NCBI GenBank assembly: GCA_007644065.1
Contig: VJWN01000019.1
Location: forward strand, 310,001-374,000
Length of the DNA: 64,000 nt
Direction: 5' to 3'
Origin: Margaritispora aquatica
Lineage: Eukaryota > Ascomycota > Leotiomycetes > Helotiales > Discinellaceae
Position numbers and translations under genes: made by a program. Shown here one piece after another: positions 13,163 to 24,127 of the stretch (its first letter is position 1; every line of letters begins with the position of its first letter). The notes under the pieces are model-generated. The model worked only from the letters and a program-made list of their open reading frames with translations, was not told where the DNA came from and searched no databases.

Positions 13163-14737
13163 CTATTGATCATCCAGAACATGGAGATACTTCTTCTCTT
13201 CTCTCTTCTCGCGCTCTGTTGATGGTGGGAGATCATAGAATGCAGCGCTTCGGTATCCTTGGAGGTAATGGAAAGTCAGGCTGCTAAGATCCGCTGGAGT
13301 AATACCAAGATCCTTGAAAGTCTTCGCAGTTGGGTCAATCTTCTGATCGATGAATTCTCGCTCAACCTCATCGGCCGAGAGTACAGGCCACCAAAGAGCT
13401 TTGTTCAGAACACCAGCAAATGGCTTAAGGATGGACTTAGGTAAGTTGATGTGGCGACGGTGCTTGATGATTTCTTTATCAACAAGCTCAGCGATTTCAG
13501 CAGTTGAGTAGTTCTTAGGGCCATAAAGTTCGTAGGTTTGTTCAGCTGTAGTATCATCGTGGAGCATTTTCTCGAGTGCTTCACCAACATCAATAGCCTA
13601 TTTTTGTCAGTCAGTAGCAAGCGAAGGACAGATATGATAGTCTCTTACGTGGACTGGCCAGTAACGCTCTTCCATATTGTTGGAGGTCAACACATTTGTC
13701 ATGCCAGCCAATTTATGAAGCAAGCGATCCTCAAATCCGAACATGGGAGCAGGTCTAACAATAGTTGTCTCAGGGAAGATGCTACGAGCCACGGCTTCTC
13801 CTTGAGCCTAGATATAGATTTGTCAGTCTGGGATGAAAAGTGGTGAGTGAATAACTGACCTTCGTCCTAAAGAACTCAGAGGGAGAGTTTAGGTCTGCAT
13901 TGTACGAGGAAACATGAATGAATCGATCCACATCGTACTTGGCAACGGCCTCCGCAATACGCTCAGTTCCTTCTACATGAACGTCTTCTAAGTCGAAGTT
14001 CCTTCTCCTTGTTAGTCTAATTTATGCTTAGGAGCATATTACTGACTTGGTGGGATAGTTGCGGCCAACAAGGTTGTAAACCACATCCGAATGTCGTACA
14101 CTCTCCTCAAGAGATTGTGTGTTTCTCAGATCATATTCCTGGCCTCAATGTCAGTCACACTCCATGATTCAGAATTTCTCCAATCCATACCATGAATATA
14201 ACTCGGCCCAAGTCTCCCGAAATCTTCAAGTGACGCTTGGCCATCTCCTCTCTGAATGGGATGATCACCGTACATCCTTGCCTTGCTACTCGTCGTTAGT
14301 TTACATTCCCTCCCTCTCGCTCTCAAGGGTGCCCACCAAGTCTGTTGACAATATAACGTCCAAGAAATCCAGTGGCACCGAAAACTGTTACAGTGTGTCC
14401 TAGAGACTCCGTCAGCCAGTGTTTTCGCTCATCGAATCATCTTATATTAACCTCCAAGGGAAGATCTATGTTTCAAGTGTCAGCCATAAGTCAATTGAGT
14501 ATGCTGTAGGAGTACTAACCTTCCTCCCTGTGTCCTAATAATTGGCCTATTGGATGGAAACCTTGGTCAGCAAGAGTCCTGTCACCATAAATTCGTTCTG
14601 AGCACTAACTTTCCCGTCCTAGTGATGGTGATGTCTGATATAGATCGTCTTAGAGGGGTATCATTGACGATGCTCCTCTTCGTGCGCACCGCAGTCCGGA
14701 GACTGTTCAGGCTTGAGGGACTGCAGGACTTCTGCAT
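13163..14737 (-). CDS. Mitochondrial complex I 39/40 kDa subunit (NDUFA9-type)
   Basis: Accessory NADH:ubiquinone oxidoreductase subunit with an atypical short-chain dehydrogenase fold that binds NADPH. Nine exons (descending): 14737-14610, 14546-14520, 14465-14452, 14399-14337, 14285-14191, 14138-14047, 14001-13860, 13807-13649, 13597-13163; 384 aa. The N-terminus (MQKSCSPSSLNSLRTAVRTK) fits a mitochondrial presequence. ITITRTGKPIIRTQGGR precedes the Rossmann motif VTVFGATGFLGRYIV (Gly64, 67, 70). Further family landmarks are VVYNLVGRNYPTK, FIHVSSYNADLNS, ETTIVRPAPMFG and WPVHAIDVGEAL. The third exon is only 14 nt. The start is chosen by frame and presequence and could lie further upstream. 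Confidence 0.92.
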
Positions 14738-15112
14738 GATTGCTGTCCTGGTCGAAGGCGATCGTGGTATTCGAATTGGCTTGTAATCGACCCCTCAATG
14801 CTCCCTTCTGTTGTGTACAATCGCGGTCGTAGTTCAATTGCAATTTTGGGTGAGGATTCAATGTCTGGATGTCGTCGTCGGACCCTTGTCAAAACCGAAG
14901 CTGAAAGCGCGCTAGTCATCCCAAGGCCCCAAGAGCTCCAGGTACGAGAGCCGCGAATCTAGCAGAATACCTTACATGCAACAAACCACAACACAACTCC
15001 CACCTCACCACCTCACCACCTCTTTTTCCCACTCTGCCATACTCGTAGAGTTCCGAGAAACTTCTGCGACTTCTGCCATACCCATAGCGACTCTCAAAAA
15101 CTATAGCCCACC
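14738..15112. other. Bidirectional promoter, NDUFA9-like / RPN9
   Basis: About 375 bp separates the divergent starts of a complex I subunit and a proteasome subunit. A CACCTC-repeat pyrimidine tract lies at about 14998-15022. No gene seen. Confidence 0.5.
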
Positions 15113-16350
15113 ATGAACGTCGATACCATTTCAGATTTCCTTGCGGAGCAGAGAGATGAATCGCCAGGCGACTTACAACATTACTTCATATCGTTCGAGG
15201 ATCTTTGGGAGCGCAAGCTATGGCATCAGTTGACCGATACGCTGATAGAGTTCTTCAATAATCCCGAGAGCGCAGATCAACGATTACCCACCTACAAAAC
15301 ATTCATCCTCACATTCGCAGACAAAATCAACCAGCTCAAGTTGGTCACCTTAGCTTTGACTGCAGCTTCACAGTGTAGAGGTATGGCGGCAGTTCTCAAT
15401 CTCAAGTCTCTATTGCTAACCATGGTACAGAAAGTCAAGAGCGTTTGTCCTTTCTCACAGCCGTGGCAAACAAGGTCAACAACCCCAACTCACAAGATGC
15501 TTATGTATACGCTACTGTTGCTGTAGCTACTGTGAAGCTGGAGCTGAAGGACTTTGATGGCGCAAGGAAGGACTTAGACAAGGCAGAAAAAATCTTGGAC
15601 AACTTCGACTCCGTTGAGACGATTGTTCATGCAGCATTCTATCGTGTAAATGCTGGATACTACCAGGTATGCTTGTATGCTCATTCAGAGATTCAAAACT
15701 AACGTTAGCAGTCAAAACTGGAATTTGCCTTATATTATCGCAACGCCCTGTTATACCTGGCTTGTATCAGCCTGAGCGACTTGACGCCTATTGAACGAAG
15801 AAAGCGAGCTTATGATTTGGCCATCTCAGCCTTGGTCTCGGACACAATCTACAACTTTGGTGAACTTCTCCTGCATCCCATTCTAGATGCCTTGAAGAAG
15901 GATGATAGCTGGCTTTACGATCTATTGTTTGCATTCAACCGTGGTGACTTGGTCGCTTACGATGCGCTCGCCGGCCACATCTCCTCCAATTCTCTTCTCT
16001 CGGAGCACAGTAATGGGTTGAGACAGAAGATTTACCTAGCGGCTCTGACTGAGACTGTTTTCCGACGACCACCACACGACCGTGCTATGTCTTTCAGGAC
16101 CATCGCTGAAGAGACTAAGGTCCGTCCAGACGAGATTGAACATTTGATTATGAAGGCTTTGAGCTTGGGTCTTTTGAGGGGAAGTATCGATCAGGTGGAC
16201 GAGATTGCGAGAATCAACTGGGTGCAGCCAAAGGTTCTGGATATGAAGCAAATCGATGCGATGAGAGTGAGGCTACAGGAATGGGATTCAAGCGTCAACT
16301 CTTTGGGCAATTGGATCGAGGAGAGGGGACAGGACGTCTGGGCGGCATGA
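15113..16350 (+). CDS. RPN9: 26S proteasome regulatory particle (lid) subunit Rpn9
   Basis: PCI-domain lid subunit (PSMD13 orthologue) of the 19S regulatory particle. Exons 15113-15380, 15431-15666 and 15712-16350 give 380 aa, close to yeast Rpn9. The N-terminus starts MNVDTISDFLAEQRDE. The helical repeat region includes FEDLWERKLWHQLTDTLIEF and DFDGARKDLDKAEKILD. The C-terminal PCI/winged-helix part includes HDRAMSFRTIAEETKVRPDE and EHLIMKALSLGLLRGSIDQV, followed by RINWVQPKVLD. The ending ERGQDVW is typical of the family. Phases agree at both introns (1 and 0). Confidence 0.95.
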
Positions 16351-16906
16351 TTTGGTACGGCATGGCGTCCCGGCTCGATCATGGGTGTAATGGAATGTAA
16401 AATAGATCTCTTCGCGACGAGACACAAGGCATTTTGCATCACTGCATGATACCTTTGCCATGATGGCTTAGGATCCTTTGGTGCTGAGAAGAATGAAACA
16501 GAAATGAACACAACCTACATATATGTGAGAAACACGAACTCAAGCGTAGGTCTAAAGCCTTTGTAGACAAAATCAGTATCAATCGAGGCTGTATAAATTC
16601 GGTTTCGTCGAAGGCAAGCGCTAACTAATACATAAATACCCAAGGATCTTAATCATTTGAAGGAAAGTTCTTTCGGGTCTTTTGTTTCTATAGTTTCTCA
16701 ATGTGCTTCATATCTGAACACATTCTGAAGTAGTAATTCCATATATTATATATCCAGCTGTGTTTCTATCTTCGACAGCAAGTTGGCCAGTGTCAAATGT
16801 CACTTGTCAAAAGCTCGGTAAAAATCCACTCCATAAAAATTCTCGTGACCACAACCTTCCCATTCTCCCAATTTCCACCTTGCAACAGAACGACAACAAC
16901 GACAAG
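16351..16906. other. Spacer RPN9 3' / EFM5 5'
   Basis: About 560 bp, A/T-rich, with a poly-Py region before the EFM5 start. I see no gene. Confidence 0.5.
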
Positions 16907-18315
16907 ATGGACAGTGACGACGAAGATCCGTAAGTATGATTGGATTTTAATCTCGTAAACATATTGCTAACAGCATAACAGCGTCCTCTCCAGCAGTGCG
17001 CTCGACGCACTTAAAGCGTAAGCAGCCTCTCACTTACAGAGTCACCCTGGTGCGCAACAAGCGAAAGCAGAGCAAGATGCTGTTTATCGATGCCAGAGCT
17101 GCGAAATTAGCTCCGAGTTATATCTATGTAGATTAGATTTACTCTCATGAATACTTGAGTGGTTCGGACGTAAAACAAAAGAGACTCATACTAAAACCAC
17201 GCCAGGTTCTATGCAGACCGCGATGCACGGCTCAAGAAATTCGAGGACTTGAAAGCCGTGGCTGAGAACGAGCACGAGACTGCTGCTGCTTCTGGTAAAG
17301 TGACGAAGCTGAGCATGGATGCGTTCACGGAGGATTGGAACGAGAGTCAGTTCTGGGTATGTCTTCTGTTACTACGGTGTATCCTTATCTAGACCGATGT
17401 GTTGAACTCGCGGGTTGTGTGGAGCTGGATATGCGGATAGAGTTTGAGAGAAGCGGAGCGTATGATCATTGAAGCTGATGGAGATTCTGGACAGTACTCG
17501 GATGAAACTGCCACGGCCCTAGCAGAGGAGCTGCTGGTTGGTGCTGGACCTGAGTCAACGATTGCGGTTGTGAGCGCACCGAGTGTGTTTGTGCAGTTGA
17601 AGAATTTATTGGTTCGTCTCTTTAATCCTCCTCCTCCTCTCCCTCACCCCCCAAGATACCCTCCACCTTTCCATGGCATGAAGTATGATCTAACGTAAGC
17701 TACGTCCAGGCCACAACTCCACAAGCCTCACGACCCAAGCTCTACCTCCTCGAATACGACATGCGATTTGCCGTCTTCCCCGAATTCGTATTCTACGATT
17801 TCAACACGCCGTTCAAACTACCCAGTACGTAACTCCTCCTTCAACTTCAACTTCAGCTTTATGGTCAGAAGGCCGACTAGACAGGGAAAGCTAACAAGTA
17901 CCAACAGCCGAAATGAAAGGCACAGTCGACCACATAATCTGTGATCCCCCTTTCCTAAGCGAAGACTGCCAGACAAAAGGTATTCCAACCTCCATCTCTT
18001 TTCCGCAATCCATCTTGTCTCAACCTAGCTCACAACCGCACAGCAGCAATGACCGTTCGCTGGCTATCCAAGTCTTGGGCTACTCCAGGGACATCTGCCC
18101 CGTCCTCGCGCCTGATCCTCTGCACGGGAGAGCGCATGGAGACTTTGATCCACAAGGTGTACCGTCCGCAGGGAATCGCTACCACCACGTTCCTACCTGT
18201 CCACTCCAAGGGCTTGAGTAATGAGTTTTTCTGCTACGCCAATTTTGAGTGTGAGAAATGGTCACTCAAGGCCCCCGAGGCAGAAACCGAGAAACAGCCA
18301 GAGTCAGGTGCATAA
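16907..18315 (+). CDS. EFM5: eEF1A lysine N-methyltransferase Efm5 (EEF1AKMT1/N6AMT2 type)
   Basis: Seven-beta-strand SAM methyltransferase that modifies a lysine of translation factor eEF1A. Exons 16907-16929, 16982-17017, 17206-17356, 17495-17611, 17710-17824, 17908-17979 and 18044-18315 give 261 aa. Landmarks are LSSSALDALKAFYADR, EDWNESQFWYSDETA, PKLYLLEYDMRFAVF, and the catalytic IICDPPF (D160-F163), which falls on the family's [DN]PPF motif. Exon 4 has an alternative in-frame acceptor 54 nt upstream (exon start 17441), which would insert 18 residues. The downstream acceptor matches the family sequence better. It converges with UBP8. Confidence 0.92.
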
Positions 18316-18573
18316 AACAGCTCAAGTGTACACAATGGAGTTATAGTTTGCATCTGAATGTATCCATTGCAAGACTCAAGCGTCGCTTAAGCCGGGTATT
18401 GGTTGACTAGAATCTTACCAACAAGATAGCCATCATACGAAGAAGTCAAAACGCCACCTAATGCTACATGCCCCATATCCATCCGTCCTTTTATGATGAG
18501 CCTAAACGCCGTGCTTAATCCATATGCTTACATTTGTGTACACCGAATCCGCGCATTCCATGCTTGACCCTTC

Positions 18574-20452
18574 TTATGCCAATGACTGGATGACGTAGAA
18601 TAATAAGAAAGCCTCCTCAGCTAGAACTTGTGACTTCGTTGCTGTATTGACTTTGTGGTCGTTGAATTTGAACCACTATGTAATTATTAGCTAAGTTCCT
18701 TATCTCCTTGGCGGATCGAGCGTGAAGAAGTGAATTACCTGCTGTCCAACTCTAGAATAGCATATGTAATGACCCGTTTCAAGGTTACCAACATGCACAA
18801 CCACGCTTTGGAGGTCATATGTACATCCTCTGGACATATCCGGGCTATGTTTTGTTTGCCCGACAGCTCGGGTTGTATAAGGAAACATGTCAAGTTTGAG
18901 AGGGAAGGTGACTTTCGTCTCAATCTTTGATGCCGACCCTGCATTTTGTTTGAATCTCTAGAATTCTATTAGCAAGATTTCCCAAAAGAAAAGACATTGT
19001 TTGAGAAGATTTCGTTAGACTGACCTTCAGTTGGATACACAGCACGTTAGGTAAGCTCTTTATACTGAGCTGTTTTGTCGCCCTCTGTGAAGGGCACTCC
19101 CGACATGCATAATCACAGTCTTCTGGAAACTTGTATTCCACATCTAAGCACTGTTTTAGACATAAAGCCTGCGCTTTCTTCTTTTTGGAGATGACATCAA
19201 GTCCCAAACTAATATCGAGGAAGAGGTCAGATGATGTGTTGATACTTTTACAATCATGGCATGTAATTGTATTCTGCATTTTTCCATAGAAAGTCTGGTG
19301 GATGATACACTTGCAAGACCCATCATTGCCAGTCTTCAGTCTTTTCGGAGATGATTCGTCAACACCATTGGCAGCCTGGTTGCAGCTTATTTCGTGTAAT
19401 TCTTCCGTGATGAATTGGAAAAATTCATGAGCATCTTGTTCCTTGTTACTCGACAGTTCGACATATGCTTTCCGTGGTGATAGTAGTACACATGCAAGAA
19501 TGTTTGAGGCCGAATAGCCCGTTGTTGCTTCTTGAGCATAGAAGTCTTGAAACATATCGTCCATGGAGCAGCCGACACAGTGCTTCTTAGTACACTCACT
19601 CGATTGATGTCCATCCGATAGGTACCAATTCCGGATCATTGGATTATGGGCTAGAGGCTGTAGAATGACATTCATATAGCAAGTCGCCCCCATGTTATAA
19701 ATCCCACGCACACCAGTGGCACGACATGGTGTTTCCACCATGTTTGAGGACATAAATCGTGGATCGTCTTTTAGACTGTCTGCAAACAATTCATCGTGCT
19801 TTCGTTTTCGTGCTGGATTTCCTTGTCAGCTTGGATGCAGAGGGGCAATGGAAGATTGGAAACAGAATTCATGGCAGATGTACATACTAGAGAGAGAACC
19901 TGTGCCGTACTTTCGTATCCTCATCTCCTCCAGTGTGGGATCATACACATAGTCATTGCACATCTGGCAGAACAGGGAGCCATTTTTGGAATCAACATCT
20001 GCGAAGGTCAGTTGATGTCTTAATGGACTTTTTATGGGGGCGATTACAGAATCGATGACTCGTCGCTTTCCCATGCTCTATTCGTCCTTGGGGAGTGACG
20101 ATAGCAGTGCATTGAAGGCAGAGGTAGTTGGGAGTGAGAGTAGTAAGTGATTGACCTCTTGAGTTTTTGGAAGTCTGTGGAACGATTGGTGTATCTGCAG
20201 CGACCCGAATGCAATTCTTGTAATGTGTTACAGTAGATTGCAATCGGTCTCCAGGGCCACTCAGGAAAAGTTGTATGTGTTCTGTGTTGGTCGTGTGTGA
20301 GCTTTGTATCGGCAAGGCTGAATTGATGATGCAGGGGCAAGTGAAGGTAAAGATTGCTTACCACAACCAAATAATGGAACACCAGGTTGCTGAGGCTTGA
20401 CCTTGGCAGTTTTAGGCGATGCCGGAGTCACTGGTCTTGGAGATGGCATCAT
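18574..20452 (-). CDS. UBP8: SAGA-associated ubiquitin-specific protease Ubp8
   Basis: Deubiquitinates histone H2B as part of the SAGA DUB module. Exons (descending) 20452-20362, 20281-20048, 19998-19900, 19812-19025, 18957-18739 and 18675-18574 give 510 aa. The N-terminal ZnF-UBP domain is split over exons 1-3 (LFGC, then NYLCLQC, IEHGKATSHRF and LFCQMCNDYVYDP). The USP core starts at YNMGATCYMNVILQPLAHNP with nucleophile C186. The insertion contains CHDCKS and CxxC pairs. The His box is TGHYICYSRVG (H467), followed across the last intron by WFKFNDHKV with D483. The C-terminus ends AFLLFYVIQSLA. Ubp8 is favoured over other USPs by the N-terminal zinc finger and overall size. Confidence 0.92.
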
Positions 20453-20771
20453 AAGGTAGGTAGAATAAATGTATGTCGCTGTGGTGAAGTTTGAAAGCTT
20501 CCAAGCTGCAATAAGTTGAGGGTTGATGCACAGCTTGTTAAATGTTGGAGGAGACGCAACATCGGAGATGCTATACCCCTGCCTCGTCTGCTAATCGATA
20601 ACACATCAACAATGCTTGGACCCCTATTTTGCAACACAATAGCAAGTATGGTAGAAGTAGCCTCACTCGGCTCGGCTCACTCAGCAATGGTTCGCCATAG
20701 CCGAGGCAGCTAGGAGGTAGGTTTCCTCTTCGTGATGGAAACCTAACGTAGTTCCAATCTTTTCACCAGCA
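20453..20771. other. Bidirectional promoter, UBP8 / LACTB2-like
   Basis: About 320 bp between divergent start codons. I see no gene in it. Confidence 0.45.
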
Positions 20772-21878
20772 ATGCAAAATATTGTTACAAGAATGGCTAC
20801 TCAATTCGTTCAATTACAAGAAGTCGAGAGACTGAGTGCAAGTGTAATTCGTATTCTTGGAGGCAATCCTGGGAAAGTAAGTGCTTCGATGTCGCAGTAT
20901 TAGCTCATTGAGCGTTTCCTACCTATGCGCCTGGTCACGTTCCATCGCAACAATCAGTCTGTAGCTTTGTAGAACGCAAAGCTTGCTGTTTTCTCTTGAC
21001 CATCCAACTCAAGTACTTGCATTCACTAACTATGCATGCAGTTCACTCTCCAAGGTAGCCTCTCCGTCATAATTGTAACATTATGCTTATTTGGTTAAGG
21101 TAGCAATACCTATATTGTGGGTACTGGACGAGAGCGGCTCCTAGTCGACACAGGCGAGGGCAAACCATCCTGGATTGCTAGCTTAAAAGATTGCCTGGCG
21201 AAGGAGAATGCAGTCATCTCAACCGCAATTATCACCCATTGGCATCATGATCATGTGGGAGGGATCGAGCATCTGCTCGAGATCTCTCCATCCACAAAGA
21301 TTTACAAAAACCAACCAGATCAAGGACAATTGAACATCGAAGATGGGCAGACCTTCAAAGTTGATGGTGCCTCCCTACAAGCCGTGTTTTCACCAGGGCA
21401 TACACAAGATCATATGTCCTTGGTTCACAAAGAGGAAGACGCCATGTTTACAGGTGACAATGTCCTTGGTCACGGGACAGCTGTCTTCGAGGATTTGCAT
21501 TCATATCTAAAAAGTTTGGAGAGGATGAAAGGAAGCTTTAAAGGAAGGGCATATCCAGGCCACGGCGCTGTGATATCTGATGGCCCAAGCAAAATTGTTG
21601 AATATATTCAGCACAGACAGTTGCGCGAAAACCAAGTCCTTGAGGTGCTCCAGAAATCCTTGAAGTCCCCCTCAAGGATTGAAGGCAATGTCGCCGAGCC
21701 AAGCGATTGGACATCCATGGAGATTGTGAAGATAATCTATAAGGATGTGCCAGGAAATCTCCATGTACCAGCGAATGGCGGTATCATTCAGATACTGAAC
21801 AAGCTGTTGAAGGAGGACAAAGTGGTCAACGATCCGGAGTCTGAAAGATGGAGAATCAAGAACCGAGCGACTTTGTGA
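20772..21878 (+). CDS. LACTB2-like metallo-beta-lactamase hydrolase
   Basis: Exons 20772-20876, 21042-21054 and 21100-21878 give 298 aa; a start at the in-frame ATG 20793 (MATQFVQLQEVERLS) is equally possible. Exon 2 is a 13-nt micro-exon encoding FTLQ plus one base, and it restores the family sequence GNPGKFTLQGSNTYIVGTG. The metal site shows H86-x-H88-x-D90-H91 (THWHHDH), then SPGHTQDH, MFTGDNVLG and YPGHGAVI. Human LACTB2 is a mitochondrial endoribonuclease. The same fold also occurs in thioesterases of fungal polyketide pathways, but no PKS is nearby, so a housekeeping role is more likely. The C-terminal helical region (VLEVLQKSLKSPSRIEG) fits LACTB2. Confidence 0.88.
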
Positions 21879-22286
21879 AGCTAGTGTTGGCCTCGATTCT
21901 GGATATCAAGAAAGCTTATTCAAATCGACATCCTGACCTGCCGAAACACATCTACGAATCAAGTGCTTTCTAAACCATTTGATTTTTAGTTGGGGAACTG
22001 TCTTTCAAGCGTTTGATGTCAAGACTTGTGTCACTACGAATTTTTCTTTGTGAAATTTTATCTACTTTATCTACGGGGGTATATGTTGTGATACCCCACT
22101 ACGCGCATATAGGGAGGCTGTCACGGTTTGTTTTTTGTTAAGGCTAGTGTTTGATTATGTTTGATGATCGAAAAGAAATACATTAGGACTACCCAAGAAC
22201 ATCATGACCTCTATGATGATGACTACTGTTTCGACCTAAATTACATTTTCTTTCTTGTGTGAAATATTGTGACGCATTCACAAGCA

Positions 22287-22930
22287 ATGTTTATACTTAC
22301 TCTGCTTTTTAAGTCTCTTCACTCAGCAAAGACAGCTTACGTTAGCCTCGTAAGTTTAGAAATGAGACAGAGTTCCATCACAAAAGAAGAGGTAAGCCTA
22401 GTGTCAATCGATTTGCGCTTGCTGGGTCCATGCAGATTATATTTTTACAATTTGGTCAAGCGTTACGCCGCTTTAATTCTCGGTAGTGCTGTATACATCA
22501 TCACTGCGTCTAAGGTAAGATGACTAGTCTAATGAGTAAGCCGGTGGAAAAGTTCATAGACTCCACAGAAAGCGCGACAAAGCTACAGTTCGAGTACATT
22601 TACCCGGGTATCATGCGTTTATAACTCTTCTGACTTGACGTATAGCCTCGTCTCGAAGATGGTGTGGTCATTGCAGTCATCTTCGCAAGTTGTGAACCGA
22701 ATTGTAGAAGTGGTTCTCCAATGGCATCCATGCCCTTGGAAAGCGGAGTGCATTCCGGCAAAATAGCCAATGCCACTTTGCAGATGCACTCATACATCAG
22801 CAGGACGCCATTGGAGCCCGGCAGTCAAATCAGAAAAGATTGCAAGCTCCGGAACTTTGATTTCCAAGCAGCCAAGAAATTCTGTAGCTGTTCAAGTGGT
22901 CACAAGCTGATGATGTTTGACACAGCTTGA
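22287..22930 (+). CDS. Hypothetical protein, three exons, unrecognised
   Basis: I do not recognise this product. A model with exons 22287-22514, 22560-22607 and 22646-22930 keeps phase 0 at both junctions and gives 186 aa. Both introns look real. The first is GTAAGA, CTAAT and CATAG; the second is GTATCA, CTGAC and TATAG. The N-terminus (MFILTLLFKSLHSAKTAYVS) is hydrophobic like a signal or anchor, a second hydrophobic stretch reads YAALILGSAVYIITA, and the last exon contains several cysteines (FASCEPNCRSG, KKFCSCSSGH). A third possible intron inside exon 1 (GTAAGC...ATGCAG, 44 nt) would break the frame. Base composition and position leave open that it is not expressed. Confidence 0.35.
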
Positions 22931-24127
22931 GGGTTGTGGGAATCATCAAAATGTGATCTTCACCGTCAATACCACTAGAAGACCTCTTGACACAACATCA
23001 ATATTCAAGGAAGCAGTCTTTACTTTGTAAGATACGCTTAATATATGAGTAGGTGAAATAGTGTGTGATTATGGTGAGTCAACGGATGATAGTATTCAAC
23101 AATTTTCGATTCTTGCGAGACATGCCGATATTCCGCTTGATCTGATGACCTGGTGGCTCTGAAAGAAATCCATCTCAGATGAGGGCATTCACACATTCCC
23201 AGTCGTCAAAGGTGCAGATCCGAACTTTCCGAGCATCAAAAGCTCCCACGTTGTGGCGTGATAGGGCGTTGAATCCACTATAATCAGCCACTGGTATCTT
23301 CAGAATGACGCCAAGTCGCATGTCCCTAGCTCAACAGTTCGGCATTCTGGAACTTCCAGCCTCCTTGGTATCAAAACTCATGCAAGATGAACCCGAAGAG
23401 TCATATTTTATAATTCGCGCTACAAGGTAATCAGATGCTATTCACCCGGAGCCTTTGTTGTTGGCTCTTCATTTGTTCATCCAAGACATCCATCGCTTAT
23501 TTCATGTCAAATTCTATACTTTTAAAGGCATAGCCGAGTAGCATAGTTGACCAAACTTTCACTTACGCTTGCAGACAAGCTGAAGCTAGAGAAAACAGTA
23601 GAGAAATGGGAGGGACACTGAGATTCATTTGCTTCATATCCACAGCGCACATATGTAAAATTTTATTCGTGCCTTGCCTTCTAGTCTCCTTACATATGCA
23701 CGGAGCAATCGGAGGTTTTTGCAGTATTCGTCTTCTCCCATTTCTATGTGCAGTCGCACCATGCAAAACCATTGGATGGTTCTGTGCGTCCATGTATAAT
23801 AATATAAGCACCATGTTGTTATTTGCCCTCTTTTGCTCAAAACGGATTTCTCGGCGTTGGTGTCGCGACAGCGAGGAGCAACGTCATGCATCGGCCATCC
23901 ATCTTTCGCAGCTTGTTGCCTTTATCAGGTGCGCCCCACATCTGCTATTTGCATATATGAACCATTGAACTGTCTTTTGAGGAGCTGGACTATTCCTATA
24001 CTCATAGCTGCTGCTGCTCTTTGAATAATTTGCGTTTCCTCCGAAAATTCGCTTACCTTCTCGACATTCGCCAGAATCGACTGCTCACTCCCAGAATATC
24101 CTTCAAGTATCAGATAAGATAGCATAT
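22931..24127. other. Gene-poor spacer with a decayed-looking coding tract
   Basis: From about 22932 to 23261 one plus-strand frame reads coding-like protein but is broken by TAA and TGA codons. It includes QQFSILARHADIPLD and DEGIHTFPVVKGADPNF. A GTAAGA...GATAG segment could remove two of the stops; the TGA at 23160 remains. I cannot assign a family. The rest (23262-24127) contains only short frames without features and the promoter of the YTP1-like gene. Confidence 0.3.

Noticed and set aside
23606..23968. 120-codon plus-strand frame
   Set aside because: It is Cys/Phe-rich and low-complexity, with equally open antisense frames; no domain or splice support.
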